Shown: one piece after another, positions 7,388 through 17,037 of the stretch
Layout of the letters: each line of letters opens with the position of its first letter
Position numbering within the stretch: position 1 is the stretch's first letter
Assembly (NCBI RefSeq): GCF_000472925.1
Contig: NZ_AXAS01000006.1
Coordinates: 62,001-126,000, forward strand
Reading direction: 5' to 3'
Length of the DNA: 64,000 nucleotides
From: Bradyrhizobium sp. Ec3.3
GTDB lineage: Bacteria > Pseudomonadota > Alphaproteobacteria > Rhizobiales > Xanthobacteraceae
Translations under genes and position numbers: made by a program
The notes under the pieces: generated by a model
What the model saw: the letters and a program-made list of their open reading frames with translations, nothing else
What the model was told of the DNA's origin: nothing
The model's database searches: none

Positions 7388-7579
7388 CTATTTCCGCCTT
7401 TTAGCCTCGCGATCGGAGGGCACCTTCGCGCCTTCGGCCCGGAGCCGATTCCGGTACCAATTGACCGTGGGCAACGACATGGTGGTGTAGGGATGCGCCT
7501 TCTTAGCCGCCGCGAGCGCTTCGGCGTTCGTCTTGCCGCGCTTCAGCGCAGCAATCACGATTTCCGCGACGGACTTCAT
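7388..7579 (-). CDS. Small HTH-like phage protein (63 aa)
   Basis: The sequence (VAEIVIAALKRGKTNAEALA, then MSLPTVNWYRNRLRAEG) is a compact helical pattern seen in small phage and plasmid proteins that look like helix-turn-helix DNA binders. The ATG at 7579 overlaps the upstream TGA as ATGA. The basic C-terminus (REAKRRK) supports DNA binding. Target unknown. Confidence 0.6.
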   Translation of the reverse strand: MKSVAEIVIAALKRGKTNAEALAAAKKAHPYTTMSLPTVNWYRNRLRAEGAKVPSDREAKRRK

Positions 7580-7761
7580 CGATCCGTCAGCCTGCGAAGC
7601 TTGTACGCGGTTGCTGCCTTAGACTGCGACTTGCGCAGCGTTTCGACAATGACGCACTGGATCGCAGCCCGCCGCTGGACAGGATTGCTCCAGTTAAGCG
7701 CCTCAATCTCACGTGCCGCTTCAAGAGCGATCCTATCGTATTCTGCCCCTTCGATGCCCAT
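7576..7761 (-). CDS. Small hypothetical protein (61 aa)
   Basis: The ATG at 7761 lies 1 nt after the upstream TAA. The protein is helical (EYDRIALEAAREIEALNWSN), with a Cys and a basic end. It sits between the HTH-like gene and the helicase-associated gene. Function unknown. Confidence 0.5.
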   Translation of the reverse strand: MGIEGAEYDRIALEAAREIEALNWSNPVQRRAAIQCVIVETLRKSQSKAATAYKLRRLTDR

Positions 7762-7762
7762 G

Positions 7763-8113
7763 TTAGGCCGCCACGTTGCTGTTGACGCTGAAGCGCTCAT
7801 AGGACGCGGAGAGGCGATCCCACTTCAACAGATTCACAGTGCCGCCCGTGCGCTTGCCCGCGATCATAACGGCGGCAGCGATGGCCACCGGATCGCCGAC
7901 GGCGAGCAAGGAATCGGCTTCGGTGTAGTCGGAGAGAACGCGCGCAATCTGGCGTGTGGCTTGGTCCATGCGGTCCTTGAAGATGTTGCCCGGCCCCAGC
8001 AAATAGACCAACCGGCCGTGCGCAGCGGCGGGCGTCAAGTCGTACTTCGGCACGAACTTCTTGGAGTTGCGATCGAAGACGGCGGGTTGCTGCACAACAA
8101 AAACGCGGCTCAT
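7763..8113 (-). CDS. Conserved phage protein upstream of replication genes (116 aa)
   Basis: Begins MSRVFVVQQPAVFDRNSKKF and overlaps the helicase stop as ATGA. The LLAVGDPVAIAAAVMIA segment and the final KWDRLSASYERF resemble small proteins often found next to SNF2-type helicases in siphoviruses. I cannot name a domain. Coupling suggests it works with, or is dosed with, the helicase. Confidence 0.6.
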   Translation of the reverse strand: MSRVFVVQQPAVFDRNSKKFVPKYDLTPAAAHGRLVYLLGPGNIFKDRMDQATRQIARVLSDYTEADSLLAVGDPVAIAAAVMIAGKRTGGTVNLLKWDRLSASYERFSVNSNVAA

Positions 8114-9651
8114 AATTCAATGCTCTTTAAAAAATCGCGCAATCCCGTTCCTGCGATTGCTTCTGCAATGTCGATACGTTCTAAAATCTTCGAGCGAATG
8201 TACTTGTCAGGCCCGGGCGCCTCGAAGTCCTGCACTTCGATGTTGTGGCCGCCGATCTTCGTTGCCCGTTCCTCCGCTTGCGCCCGCAGCCGGGCTTTGA
8301 ACGTGTGCGAATAGTTGATGATCTTGTGGGCCACGGACATATCAAGCCCGCGTCCACCGGATTGAATGTGCCCGATGATGGCCTTAACCCCCTTTTCCTT
8401 GCGAAATGCTGTGAGGTTTAGTGGCTTCACATCATCGGGCACGCGGCCATGATAGCCAACGACCTTGTGGCCGTCCTGTAACAATTGCGCCTCAACCAAA
8501 TCGATGTCCTTCTGATACTGACACCAAATGATCACCTTGCCGGGGCACAGGTAGACTTCGCGCGAGAGCGCTTCCAAGCGCGGATTGCGGCCGGGGATGA
8601 TGTGCGTCTGCTTCTGCTCATCGATCACGAAGCCGGAACAAATCTGTTGCAGTTTGGTCAAGCGTTGCATGCGCTCGCCTAGCGACACTTCCTCATCGCC
8701 GATGCGCACCATGTAGGACTTGTGCACTTCGTCGTAGACGGCGCGTTGCTCTTCCGACAGTTCGATGGGGAGCACGGTAGGCACAAGCGCGGGCATGCCC
8801 TTAACGTCGTCGCGCGTGACGACGGAGGAGTAAGCGGCGATCTTCTCGCGTAGCTCTTCTTGATTCCGGAAGCACTTCAGCTTGGGGTACTGGCGCCCGC
8901 TGCGCGTGCGCTCAAGCTCGTATTCGGCGTACCGCGAATCGAAGTCGCTAAACTTGGTGTAGCCAAGAGCGCCTTCCTTCAGCAACTCGAATTGGGACCA
9001 CGCCGCGAGCGGTGACCCGGTTAGTAGAGTGCCGGTCAGGTCCCGCTTGTACAGGGCCCGACGCGAGAGGGCGCGGGCCATCTTCGTCCGGATGGAGCCG
9101 GGCGAGCCGAAGTCGTCGGATTCGTCGTAGACCACCAAGCACCAACGCCACTTCAGGAAGCGCTGCACGGCCCGGCGCACGTCGTCGCGGGTCATGCTCT
9201 CCGTGTTCACAGACATCCAAAACAGCTTCTTGCTTCGGCGGATGGTCTTGAGCTTGTCCCACCACATTTCTTGATCAAATGCCCACGCTTCCGCGGCGGC
9301 CTTGCTCAGTCTGTTGCCGCCCTTGGCCCCAGCAACGCGCGAGCGCCACACGATGGTTTCGCACTCCACGCCCGGCCAACAATGCTTCGGTAGCTCGCGC
9401 TCCAACCAATTCGCGTGCACGCCGTTGGGCGCGAACACCAACACGCCGTCAATCTTGCCCATGTCGCCGCCGTTGACGAAGAGTTGGCACGCGGTGTCAA
9501 TCGTCATCTTGGTCTTACCAGTTCTCATGGTCCAGAGGAGCGCTCTAGCTTCTTTGCCCACGTGCCGTTCGAACTCTTCGATTTGGTGTTGATACGGCGG
9601 CTCGCGGAAAGGCGCCGCGATGAAGTCCGCCGCGTAGGGGTAGTCGATCAC
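8110..9651 (-). CDS. SNF2-type DEAD/DEAH-box helicase (513 aa)
   Basis: Motifs appear in SF2/SNF2 order: TMRTGKTKMT (Walker A, residues 41-50), VVYDESDDF (motif II), LTGTLLTGSPL (motif III), VIIWCQYQKD at the start of the second RecA-like domain, QSGGRGLDMS (motif V) and QAEERATKIG (motif VI, QxxxR). Phage members of this family are typically encoded with a VRR-NUC nuclease, as here (6.5 kb), and a family A polymerase. It probably remodels replication forks or branched DNA. The GTG start at 9651 overlaps the upstream stop as GTGA; the frame is open to 9693. Confidence 0.88.
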   Translation of the reverse strand: MIDYPYAADFIAAPFREPPYQHQIEEFERHVGKEARALLWTMRTGKTKMTIDTACQLFVNGGDMGKIDGVLVFAPNGVHANWLERELPKHCWPGVECETIVWRSRVAGAKGGNRLSKAAAEAWAFDQEMWWDKLKTIRRSKKLFWMSVNTESMTRDDVRRAVQRFLKWRWCLVVYDESDDFGSPGSIRTKMARALSRRALYKRDLTGTLLTGSPLAAWSQFELLKEGALGYTKFSDFDSRYAEYELERTRSGRQYPKLKCFRNQEELREKIAAYSSVVTRDDVKGMPALVPTVLPIELSEEQRAVYDEVHKSYMVRIGDEEVSLGERMQRLTKLQQICSGFVIDEQKQTHIIPGRNPRLEALSREVYLCPGKVIIWCQYQKDIDLVEAQLLQDGHKVVGYHGRVPDDVKPLNLTAFRKEKGVKAIIGHIQSGGRGLDMSVAHKIINYSHTFKARLRAQAEERATKIGGHNIEVQDFEAPGPDKYIRSKILERIDIAEAIAGTGLRDFLKSIEL

Positions 9652-10394
9652 GGGCGCACCCCATCGATGTGCGGGCGGGCAAAATCCCACCAAACGTAAT
9701 CAATCGGGGTGCCCACGGCGTTGGCATGCGCAACGCAATTGCCGGTCCCGCCGGGTGAGCCGTCCCATAAAGCGCAAACGCGATCAGCCATGTTGACCAT
9801 CCACACGTTGCGCCGTTGCATCTTCGCCGGGGCGTAGGCGCCGGAGCTAATCACGCGCACTTCGGCCGCCCGCTTCAGGAGCCAATGGTAGTGGGTGCGC
9901 GAATCATCAAGCCACATGCGATCCTGCCCATCGAACGGCACGGCTGCGGTGAAGGGGATTCCAAGGTCATACGACGCTTCCGCGAAGGCTTGATCCCAGC
10001 CTAGAGCCATGCCGGAGATGGTGCGCGTTGCGAGCGATAGGCCAAGGTAGTTGCGCGCGATCGTGAAGAGCCTCCTCTGCACGTCTTCGCCGTAGCCACC
10101 TAGCTTGTTCGGGCGGTGCCCCGTGGCCGCGATCACAAAGGGCGTTTCATTGGCCTTGCGCAGAATCCAATCACAGTGGCAGGGTTTCGGCTCACAGAAG
10201 CAAACAAGGTGCTTGCCCCGCAGCGGCCGCACGTCCAGCTTGGGCAGGACTTCGACGCGGAAGCGATCGATGACTTGGGCACGCGTGCCGTGCTCCCCGA
10301 TGCGGAATGGATTGCCCCACTTCGAGCCACGGCCGCAGTAAATTGCGCCTTCCGGAGCGGTGTTCGCGCGCATATTGTGGACTCGAGGCTTCAT
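9648..10394 (-). CDS. DUF4326-SLOG domain fusion (248 aa)
   Basis: The N-terminal 80 residues match DUF4326: AIYCGRGSKWGNPFRIG at about 18-34, then LVCFC and PCHCD with C65, C67, C72 and C74, probably metal-binding. From about residue 85 a SLOG/YpsA-like Rossmann domain follows (IAATGHRPNKLGGYG at 88-102, SGMALGWDQAFAE, and ALWDGSPGGTGN near the end). SLOG domains bind nucleotides or nucleotide-derived ligands. The fusion suggests a nucleotide-metabolising or sensing enzyme; reaction unknown. The ATG at 10394 overlaps the HNH gene's stop. Confidence 0.75.
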   Translation of the reverse strand: MKPRVHNMRANTAPEGAIYCGRGSKWGNPFRIGEHGTRAQVIDRFRVEVLPKLDVRPLRGKHLVCFCEPKPCHCDWILRKANETPFVIAATGHRPNKLGGYGEDVQRRLFTIARNYLGLSLATRTISGMALGWDQAFAEASYDLGIPFTAAVPFDGQDRMWLDDSRTHYHWLLKRAAEVRVISSGAYAPAKMQRRNVWMVNMADRVCALWDGSPGGTGNCVAHANAVGTPIDYVWWDFARPHIDGVRP

Positions 10395-10750
10395 GTGCGC
10401 GCCGTCCTTCGATTCATGGAGGATGTGGCCCACGACAGATTCCACCGCTCATTGCAGAGCGAATCCCCGTTGCCGTGGTCGCCGATGGTGTGAAGCTCGG
10501 TGGGCGGGATGATTCCCATGCGCTCCGACAAGATGGCCTTGTGAAGCCACACGTGCACCTGCTTCCGGCCGGGCAAGCGTGTGTTGCGCCGCGCGTAGAA
10601 CTTGCGCCCGTGCTTGTCCTTCACGAAGTGCCAGCGCCACTGCAACGCCCATTGGTAATCTTCCGGGTTCACCGTGCAGAAGAGTTCGGCGCGGTCGTCC
10701 AGCCAAATGCGGCATGGCTCTACCGCGATTTGTGCGAAGGTCCCGTGCAT
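10391..10750 (-). CDS. HNH homing-type endonuclease (119 aa)
   Basis: Contains the YQWALQWRWHFVKDKHGRKF module followed by VHVWLHKAIL, then the HNH core HTIGDHGNGDSLCNERWNLS. This is the layout of phage free-standing HNH endonucleases that spread by cutting homologous phage genomes lacking them. It is wedged between the polymerase gene (2-nt gap) and the DUF4326-SLOG gene (ATGA overlap), a typical homing position beside polA. Confidence 0.85.
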   Translation of the reverse strand: MHGTFAQIAVEPCRIWLDDRAELFCTVNPEDYQWALQWRWHFVKDKHGRKFYARRNTRLPGRKQVHVWLHKAILSERMGIIPPTELHTIGDHGNGDSLCNERWNLSWATSSMNRRTART

Positions 10751-10752
10751 GG

Positions 10753-13083
10753 CTACTTCCGGAACCGCGTGTAGAGTTCGCCTTCCGCAGTGATCGGGCA
10801 GCCGTCGTATTCGGGCGGAAGATCGGCCATCACGGCTTCAAAGGCCTTCACGTCGCCCATGCCGTCGTCGCACTCGGAAAGAATTTGGTCGTGAATCGAA
10901 ATCAACAAATCGTAGATGTGGCCGTAGCCCTCCCGCAGCGCGATCTTGGCGTATGCCATGATGTCCCGCGCGATTGCCTGCGTGATGTTTTCCGTGAGCT
11001 TCCCGCCGTAGGTCGCTTGCCGCACCCACTTGTTGGTCTTCTGATCGCGACCCATGAAGCGGATTTGCGGCCGGACTTCGCCCCACGAAGTCTTCGTCGG
11101 CTTCAGTTCCGGATCGCAGTAATTGAGCGTGCGGCCCGACGGCAGAAGGCACTTAAGGAAGCGGCCTTCAACGAACCACGTCACGACGCCGCATTTGACG
11201 CGGCGGCCCGGGTGCTGAATCGCCTCAACGGCCGCAGCCTCTTGCGCCTTCCACATCTCCGGCACTTCGGAGTAGCGGGAGCGGTAGGTGTCCACGGTGT
11301 ACTTGCATAGCGCCAATTCGTGGAGCACGGCTTCGGGGTCTTCGCGTTCGTCGCGAAGCGCCCGGCGATTCCTTGCGGCTTCCCGTTCGGCGAGCTTGTG
11401 CTTGCGCGCGTCGTCGAAGTCGTCCGGCTTCGGGAAGAGCTTCTTGCGCACAATGCCTTCGTACTTCTCAAGGCGCTTCTTGCCCATCATCGCGAGCACT
11501 TCGGCCCGGGTGAGCACGATGTTGTAGGTGCGCAGCGTGATCAGGAATTTGAGGTAGCCCATCCCATAGCCAAGACCCAACACCGCGACCTTTCCGAAGT
11601 CGCGTTGCGTGGCGCCCATGGAGTTGATGACGCGCGCAATCTGCGCATCGGGGAAGCGCTTCTTGGCGTCTTCGTCCTTACAAATTTCGTATCCGTAGAT
11701 ACCGGACGCCATGTCGCAGTAGATGTCTTTGCCTTCGCGGAAGACATTCAATGCGGTGTTGGCGCCCGACTCCCACAGCACGCACCGCGCTTCAATGGCG
11801 GCATAGTCGGCGGAGACAAGGTTGCGGCCCTTCGGGGCGATGATCGCGCCGCGCAAACAAGACGCGATCAGATTCATGATGTCGCCGTGAACGGCTTCGC
11901 ACCACTCAAGGTCCCCGGACTTGATGTCTTCCACGGCGAGGTCAAGCGCGGTCTTCTTTGGCAGGTGCTTGGCGAAACGGCCCTTGGGGAGGTTCTGGAC
12001 TTGGATTCCCTTGCCTGCGTAACGGCCGGTTCGCTCCGCGCCGCAGAACGTCATAAGATCGCGGGCGCGGTCGTCATCGTCCACGCACTCCAACATGCGC
12101 TTGAACTTGTTGGTGGAGGTGCGGTTCACTTCTTTAATGATGGTGAGCACGCGGCGGGCGCGCGGACTCAAATCCTTCCGCCGGTCCAGCCACCATTCCA
12201 GCGTCTTCGCGGTAGTATCGGCAAGCTCAAGCTGTTCATGCTGCGCAAGCCACTTCTTCAACGCCTCGCGCTGCGATCCGGCCTTGATGCCGGTGATGCC
12301 CTCTAGCTCCCCGTTGATCTTGCGCTTGGCTTTGTCGGCCATCCGGAGCGCGGAGCGCGCAAGGTCCGTATCAATGAGAACGCCGCGCCGATTCATTTCC
12401 TGCGTGATGCGCCAAAGCTTCTGTTCGTCCGGGATAAGGTCCGGGAGCGCATCGGATACGGCCATTTCCGCGCGCACGTCCTGTTTGCAGTACTCCCACC
12501 CCGTGGTGATGCCTTCGATGTCTTCGGCGAACTCCACGTAGTCTTCGCCCAACGCGTCGCGCTCCTTGGCGGAGAGCCGGACGGGCTTGCAGTACTTCTT
12601 TACGAAGTTCTCGCCGCGCGGGTCCTTCTTCTGGGAAAGCCCTAGCGCTTCGATCGCGCCTTCCAACGATCGCGGGAGCGCGAGCGCGGCGCACTTCGCG
12701 GCGGAGCACATCCATTGGTCGTCCGGCACCTCCGGCCAACCGTATTGCGGCCCCATCACGTTTTGCCAGAAGTTCTGTTCAAAGCCTGCGTTGTGGGCTT
12801 CAACCAATCCGCCTTCGGCGATCCACTGAAACAGGTCTTCCGGCGGCGGTGACTCTTCGATGCCAAGCCGCGGGTACGCGCGATGCCACAGCTTGATCTC
12901 GTCACTGCCGGGCACATGGTAGGCCAAGCAATGCGGACGCGTCGTCGAGTGGCGCGAGTAGAGCCACGACCCGACTCGCTTCAGGTCCGCAGCGGACAAG
13001 CCTTCAAAATCGATTGTGGCGCGCGGCCGAACAATCGTCGGGGTGATCTTCCGGAGGATGACGCGGGGGCTAACGTGGAGCAT
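10753..13083 (-). CDS. Family A DNA polymerase with 3'-5' exonuclease (776 aa)
   Basis: The exonuclease domain has TIDFEG (D25, E27) and VEAHNAGFEQNFW (exo II). The polymerase domain shows motif A VSADYAAIEARCVLWESG, motif B RDFGKVAVLGLGYGMGY and motif C LLISIHDQILSE (HD in place of HDE). This is the phage replicative PolA seen with DUF2815, DUF2800 and VapE-like proteins, which together copy the phage genome. The ATG at 13083 has GGAG upstream and lies 4 nt after the fibre gene's stop. Confidence 0.93.
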   Translation of the reverse strand: MLHVSPRVILRKITPTIVRPRATIDFEGLSAADLKRVGSWLYSRHSTTRPHCLAYHVPGSDEIKLWHRAYPRLGIEESPPPEDLFQWIAEGGLVEAHNAGFEQNFWQNVMGPQYGWPEVPDDQWMCSAAKCAALALPRSLEGAIEALGLSQKKDPRGENFVKKYCKPVRLSAKERDALGEDYVEFAEDIEGITTGWEYCKQDVRAEMAVSDALPDLIPDEQKLWRITQEMNRRGVLIDTDLARSALRMADKAKRKINGELEGITGIKAGSQREALKKWLAQHEQLELADTTAKTLEWWLDRRKDLSPRARRVLTIIKEVNRTSTNKFKRMLECVDDDDRARDLMTFCGAERTGRYAGKGIQVQNLPKGRFAKHLPKKTALDLAVEDIKSGDLEWCEAVHGDIMNLIASCLRGAIIAPKGRNLVSADYAAIEARCVLWESGANTALNVFREGKDIYCDMASGIYGYEICKDEDAKKRFPDAQIARVINSMGATQRDFGKVAVLGLGYGMGYLKFLITLRTYNIVLTRAEVLAMMGKKRLEKYEGIVRKKLFPKPDDFDDARKHKLAEREAARNRRALRDEREDPEAVLHELALCKYTVDTYRSRYSEVPEMWKAQEAAAVEAIQHPGRRVKCGVVTWFVEGRFLKCLLPSGRTLNYCDPELKPTKTSWGEVRPQIRFMGRDQKTNKWVRQATYGGKLTENITQAIARDIMAYAKIALREGYGHIYDLLISIHDQILSECDDGMGDVKAFEAVMADLPPEYDGCPITAEGELYTRFRK

Positions 13084-13087
13084 CGCA

Positions 13088-15982
13088 CTAGCTCCAGGTG
13101 AACTTCACGCGTCCGTTCGATCCGGCGCCACCAATCACACTGGCAGTCACCGTTTGGGCCACGCCGCCCGCGCCAACAACCCACGAAATCAAGGAGCCGA
13201 TGGCCGGAGAGCCCGCCGCTCCGTACGTATAGACATCCTTGTTGTAGCCACCGCTACCGCCGCCGGCGCCTGCCGACGTAGACGCATTCGCGCCGGAGCC
13301 GCCGCCACCCGGTGTGCTACCGGCGACGCCGTTACCGGTACTGCTAGGCGCCGCGACATTGCCGCCGCCGTTCGGCGCGCCCGCGCCGTGTCCGTCGGCT
13401 GCGTTGCCCCCGGTGTTGCCTGCCGTGTTCGTGGTATTCGCGCCTGCCGCCGTGCCTCCGGCACCACCGCCGCTACCTAGGCTTCCGCCCTTGCCGCCGC
13501 CCGCGCTTACACCATTGGTGCTGGTCGCACCACCATCGCCGCCAGTTAGAACGGAAACACCGACGCTGACGCCCGCGCCGCCGCCGCCCCAACGCTCAAC
13601 GGTAAGCGTGTTGTAAGCGGGAACGGTGAGGGCGCCGGAGCCGGAATCGTAAGTCTGTGTGCCCGGAGTGACCGAAGGCGCGGCGCCCGTGGATTCGGAG
13701 TAATACTCAATCAACGCACCCGGCGCGAGATTCTGCGTGAAAGTGCTAAGACTGTTGATTGCGAGCCCGATTTTATCGGCAGTGAACTTGGAAGCGGCGG
13801 TCCATGAGCCAATAGTTTGCCAAGTAGACGCTTCGTCCGCAGAGACATCAGCGGTGTACGTCGTGCCATCAAACTTGAAACGGAACCACTCCGGCCGCTG
13901 GCCAATTGGCGTGATCTGTTGATTGTAGATGGTCTCGTTATACTGCGTGAAGTTGTTCCACCTCATAAGAACAAGATTCGGCGTGTTGTTATTCAGGTTG
14001 ACGCCGAAGAGGATGAAGGCTCCGGTGCTCGAATTGTGGAGGGCTAAGCCGACGCGGTGAAACGCGCTGTTAGCCGCCGTAACGTTCTTCACCTTCATCG
14101 TGACCGTCCACGGCGTGGACGCAGGCACGTTCTTGCCGAGGAACATTCCACGTTCGGCGCTGGCCACGCCTGTGTCGGTACGCTTCACTGCAAGGCCCAC
14201 ACTGGAACCGTACGCCATCGTGAAGTTCACGCCGTCCGCAGCGGCTTGATAGTTGAAATCGGTAGGACTCGGCGGGCTGACGCCGCTAGAGCCTGACGGT
14301 CCTTTGATATTGCCGACGACGGACCATGCGCCAGACGCGCGCTGATACACGTCGCCGTTGGATGTGTTCAAATACAAGTCGCCGTCGGCCTGCCCGGTGA
14401 TCGTGCCCGGCGCACCCGCGCCTTCGTACCAAAGAGAGCCGCGCGTACCGTTGGTGCCATTGGTGCCATTGGTGCCATTCGTACCGTTGGCTCCGGCCGA
14501 TCCTTTGATATTGCCGACAACGGACCATGCGCCAGACGCGCGCTGATACACGTCGCCGTTGGACGTGTTCAAATATAAGTCGCCGTCGGCTTGGCCCGTG
14601 ATGGTGCCCGGCGCGCCGGCGCCCTCATACCAAAGAGAGCCGCGTGCACCGTTGGTGCCATTCGTGCCATTCGTGCCGTTGGCTCCGGCCGGTCCTTTGA
14701 TGTTGCCGACAACGGACCATGCGCCCGATGCGCGCTGATATACGTCGCCGTTGGACGTGTTCAAATATAAGTCGCCGTCGGCTTGGCCCGTGATGGTGCC
14801 CGGCGCGCCCGCGCCCTCATACCAAAGAGAGCCGCGCGCACCGTTGGTGCCGTTGGTGCCGGGCTCGCCCTGAACGCCTTGCTCGCCCTGTGGACCCTGC
14901 GCGCCGTCCGCTCCGGGCGGTCCTTGAATGCCCTGTGGACCTTGCGCCCCATCCGCACCGTCGGCGCCCGCGGGCCCGGTGTCGCCCGTATCACCCTTCG
15001 GGCCTTGTGCACCGTCGGCGCCAGCGGGTCCTACGTCGCCCGTGTCACCCTTCGGGCCTTGTGCACCGTCGGCGCCAGCGGGTCCTACGTCGCCCGTGTC
15101 ACCCTTCGGGCCTTGCGCACCGTCAGCGCCAGCGGGTCCCACGTCGCCCGTGTCACCCTTCGGACCCTGTGCACCGTCGGCGCCTGCCGGGCCCTGGTTG
15201 CCAGCGTCGCCCTTCGGCCCCTTGATGTTGCCGACAAGGCCCCACGCGCCGAAGTCCAGCACGTACACATCGCCGTTGCCCGAATCCAAATACAGGTCGT
15301 TGTCTAGCTGCCCCGCGATCGTGCCCGGCGCTCCGTGGCCCTCATACCAAAGCGAGCCGCGCGCACCGCTTCCACCGCCCTCGCTTCCACCTTCTCCGGG
15401 ATCACCCTTCGGGCCTTGGGGACCTTGCGGCCCGCGCGGGCCGCTGAAGCCGGGCCTGCCGCGAATGTTCAAAAGCGGAGTGCCCCAACTTCCGCCGCGC
15501 TTCTGAAAAACGTCGGCGGACTTGGTGTTAATCCAAAGGTCTCCGTCCTTGCCGTCAGCCTTCTTTGGATCGCGATCACCGGAAAGAATCATAGAGCCGG
15601 ACGCGCCGTCGGCGCCGCTCGCGCCTTTCGCACCGTCCTTGCCGGGAAGCCCGCGTGCGCCGTGTTCGCCGCGCTCGCCCTTCGGACCTTGGGGACCTTG
15701 CAGGCCACGCTTGCCGTTCGCACCGTCTTCGCCGGGAACGCCGCGCGGACCTTGCTCGCCGCGCTCACCCTTCGGCCCTCGCGGACCGTCGCGGCCGGTC
15801 TTGCCTTGCGGTCCGGCCGGGCCTTGCGGGCCGCGCTCGCCGTCCTGTCCGGGCTCACCTTGCAGGCCACGCGGACCGCGTTCACCCACGTGGCGCTTCT
15901 TCTCTTCGCGCTCGCGCTTCGCCCGGATCGCTTTCGCTTCGGCCGGTGTTGCAGGTCGGGTGTACGAGAATCGTGTTGCCAT
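13088..15982 (-). CDS. Collagen-like tail fibre with glycine-rich tip (964 aa)
   Basis: After a charged N-terminus (residues 1-40) come long Gly-X-Y collagen-like runs interrupted by four copies of a module with [22 protein letters not shown] and NIKG blocks. A beta-rich domain (about 550-760) and a glycine-rich C-terminal tip beginning [13 protein letters not shown] follow. Such trimeric fibres act in host binding. The right-arm fibre (49593-51950) uses the same modules. It is odd that this one sits among replication genes. The ATG at 16015 lies in a terminator tail, so 15982 (MATRFSY) is preferred. Confidence 0.8.
14299..15367. repeat. Tandem repeats inside the left-arm fibre gene
   Basis: Three near-identical modules of about 150 nt (about 14299-14449, 14503-14647 and 14692-14836) and a diverged fourth (about 15217-15367) encode the GSLWYEG-to-NIKG unit. 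Between about 14973 and 15190, four copies of a 54-nt unit encode [18 protein letters not shown]. Slippage or recombination here would change fibre length in frame. Confidence 0.85.
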
Positions 15983-16014
15983 CGTTGGGGACGCGCTTGA
16001 AAAGGGGGTGGGCA

Positions 16015-16049
16015 TGAAAAATCCGCGCGGGCCGTGAAAACCCGCGCGG
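16015..16049 (-). terminator. Intrinsic terminator after the DUF2815 gene
   Basis: Minus-strand stem CCGCGCGGG/CCCGCGCGG (arms 16041-16049 and 16023-16031, loop 9 nt) followed by ATTTTTC. It lies between the SSB-like gene and the fibre gene and would limit readthrough into the fibre and polymerase genes. Confidence 0.75.
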
Positions 16050-16058
16050 AAGTGGCGC

Positions 16059-16700
16059 TCACTCGAAATCGTCTTCGTCGCCGCCGTTGTCGAAGTCGCT
16101 GTCGTCTTGGTCCAGCCAAGCGGCATCAATCTCTTCGTCGAAGTCGTCCGCCGCGGAGATGCGGTTATCAAGGCGCGGGCCGTCCTTGATCTTCTGGACG
16201 TTGAAGAGCCCGAGGGCGACGCCCTTGCCCTTCGAGCCCTTCTTCAGGCCGTAGGAATAGACGTTGACCGACGCGCGGCAGAAGGCGCCGGGGTAGATCA
16301 GATCCGCGTTGCCGTGCTCCGGCCCGATGTCTTCCTTGTTCTTGGTGATGACACCGGGGCGCGAATGCGTCGTGAGGTTTGCAAAGCGCGTGCCCTTGCC
16401 GTAGCCTTCCATGCCCGCCTTCGCCGCACCGTCGCGCACACCGCGCTTCACGTTGTCGGGAAGCTCCTTCCACGGCGACTTGAAGTCGCGAAGCGAAACG
16501 GCGTTGAGTTCGGCCATGATGGCCCGCCAAAGCTCCTTCTCGCGATCGGTGAAGTTCGCCGGAGTCCAGATTGCCGACAGGCCGAACTTGGCCTTTGCGT
16601 CCGGGTCGTCTTCATTCTTGCGAGCGACGAACAGATTGGGGAAGGAGAGCCGGAAGACCGGGGTGAAAAACTTGACGGTCTTTTTGTCACTATCAGCCAT
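16059..16700 (-). CDS. DUF2815 family SSB-like protein (213 aa)
   Basis: The N-terminus ([20 protein letters not shown]) and the [20 protein letters not shown] and [20 protein letters not shown] blocks match DUF2815, regarded as a phage OB-fold single-strand DNA-binding protein. The C-terminal 30 residues are very acidic ([20 protein letters not shown] and a final DEDDFE), as in SSB tails that dock partner proteins. It has its own upstream signal (16781-16792) and a following terminator, which suggests high independent expression. Confidence 0.85.
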   Translation of the reverse strand: MADSDKKTVKFFTPVFRLSFPNLFVARKNEDDPDAKAKFGLSAIWTPANFTDREKELWRAIMAELNAVSLRDFKSPWKELPDNVKRGVRDGAAKAGMEGYGKGTRFANLTTHSRPGVITKNKEDIGPEHGNADLIYPGAFCRASVNVYSYGLKKGSKGKGVALGLFNVQKIKDGPRLDNRISAADDFDEEIDAAWLDQDDSDFDNGGDEDDFE

Positions 16701-16755
16701 ATCGGAATATCCTCAATATCAATTTGGTTTTGCAAACTGCATAAGCAGAAACGGC

Positions 16756-16792
16756 ACCTTCTTTTTAAAAAGGCGCCGCTTCAAGTAACGAA
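16756..16792 (-). promoter_or_regulatory. TTCGTTACT motif copy upstream of the DUF2815 gene
   Basis: The minus strand reads TTCGTTACTTGA (16792-16781), directly followed by an inverted repeat CGGCGCC/GGTGCCG (one G-U pair) that brackets an AT-rich loop. It lies in the gap between the genes ending at 16810 and starting at 16700. No TA-containing hexamer at the usual distance. One of eleven copies in the window. Confidence 0.65.
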
Positions 16793-16809
16793 TGAGGATG
16801 TGCAGATAG

Positions 16810-17037
16810 TCAGAGCCAACCGAAGCGGCGCCGATACTCCGAAATCAAGAAGTAGAGTTGGCAGAATTCGTCCATCACGTCCTTTACGTTGTTGTAATGG
16901 ACGCTGCCCATCGTTGGCCGGGCGCCGAAACGTTGATGCTTCATTGCCGCCTTCGTAACTTCAGAGCACTCTTCGGCAATGCAGCCCAAGAGCCGTTCGT
17001 CTGACAACGCCCGGATTTCCGAGACAGAGAGCGCCAT
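16810..17037 (-). CDS. MazG-like nucleotide pyrophosphohydrolase (75 aa)
   Basis: EECSEV (residues about 21-26) and VKDVMDEFCQLY (about 51-62) reproduce the ExxE...ExxD metal-binding pattern of all-alpha NTP pyrophosphatases (MazG superfamily), though the chain is short. Start at the ATG at 17037 overlapping the methyltransferase stop as TAATG. A second enzyme of this type follows upstream (17657-18013), so nucleotide-pool control is likely. Confidence 0.6.
   Translation of the reverse strand: MALSVSEIRALSDERLLGCIAEECSEVTKAAMKHQRFGARPTMGSVHYNNVKDVMDEFCQLYFLISEYRRRFGWL

Noticed and set aside
15335..16000. Long plus-strand frames opposite the left fibre gene
   Set aside because: They mirror the collagen repeat on the other strand, an effect of GC-rich Gly-X-Y codons.
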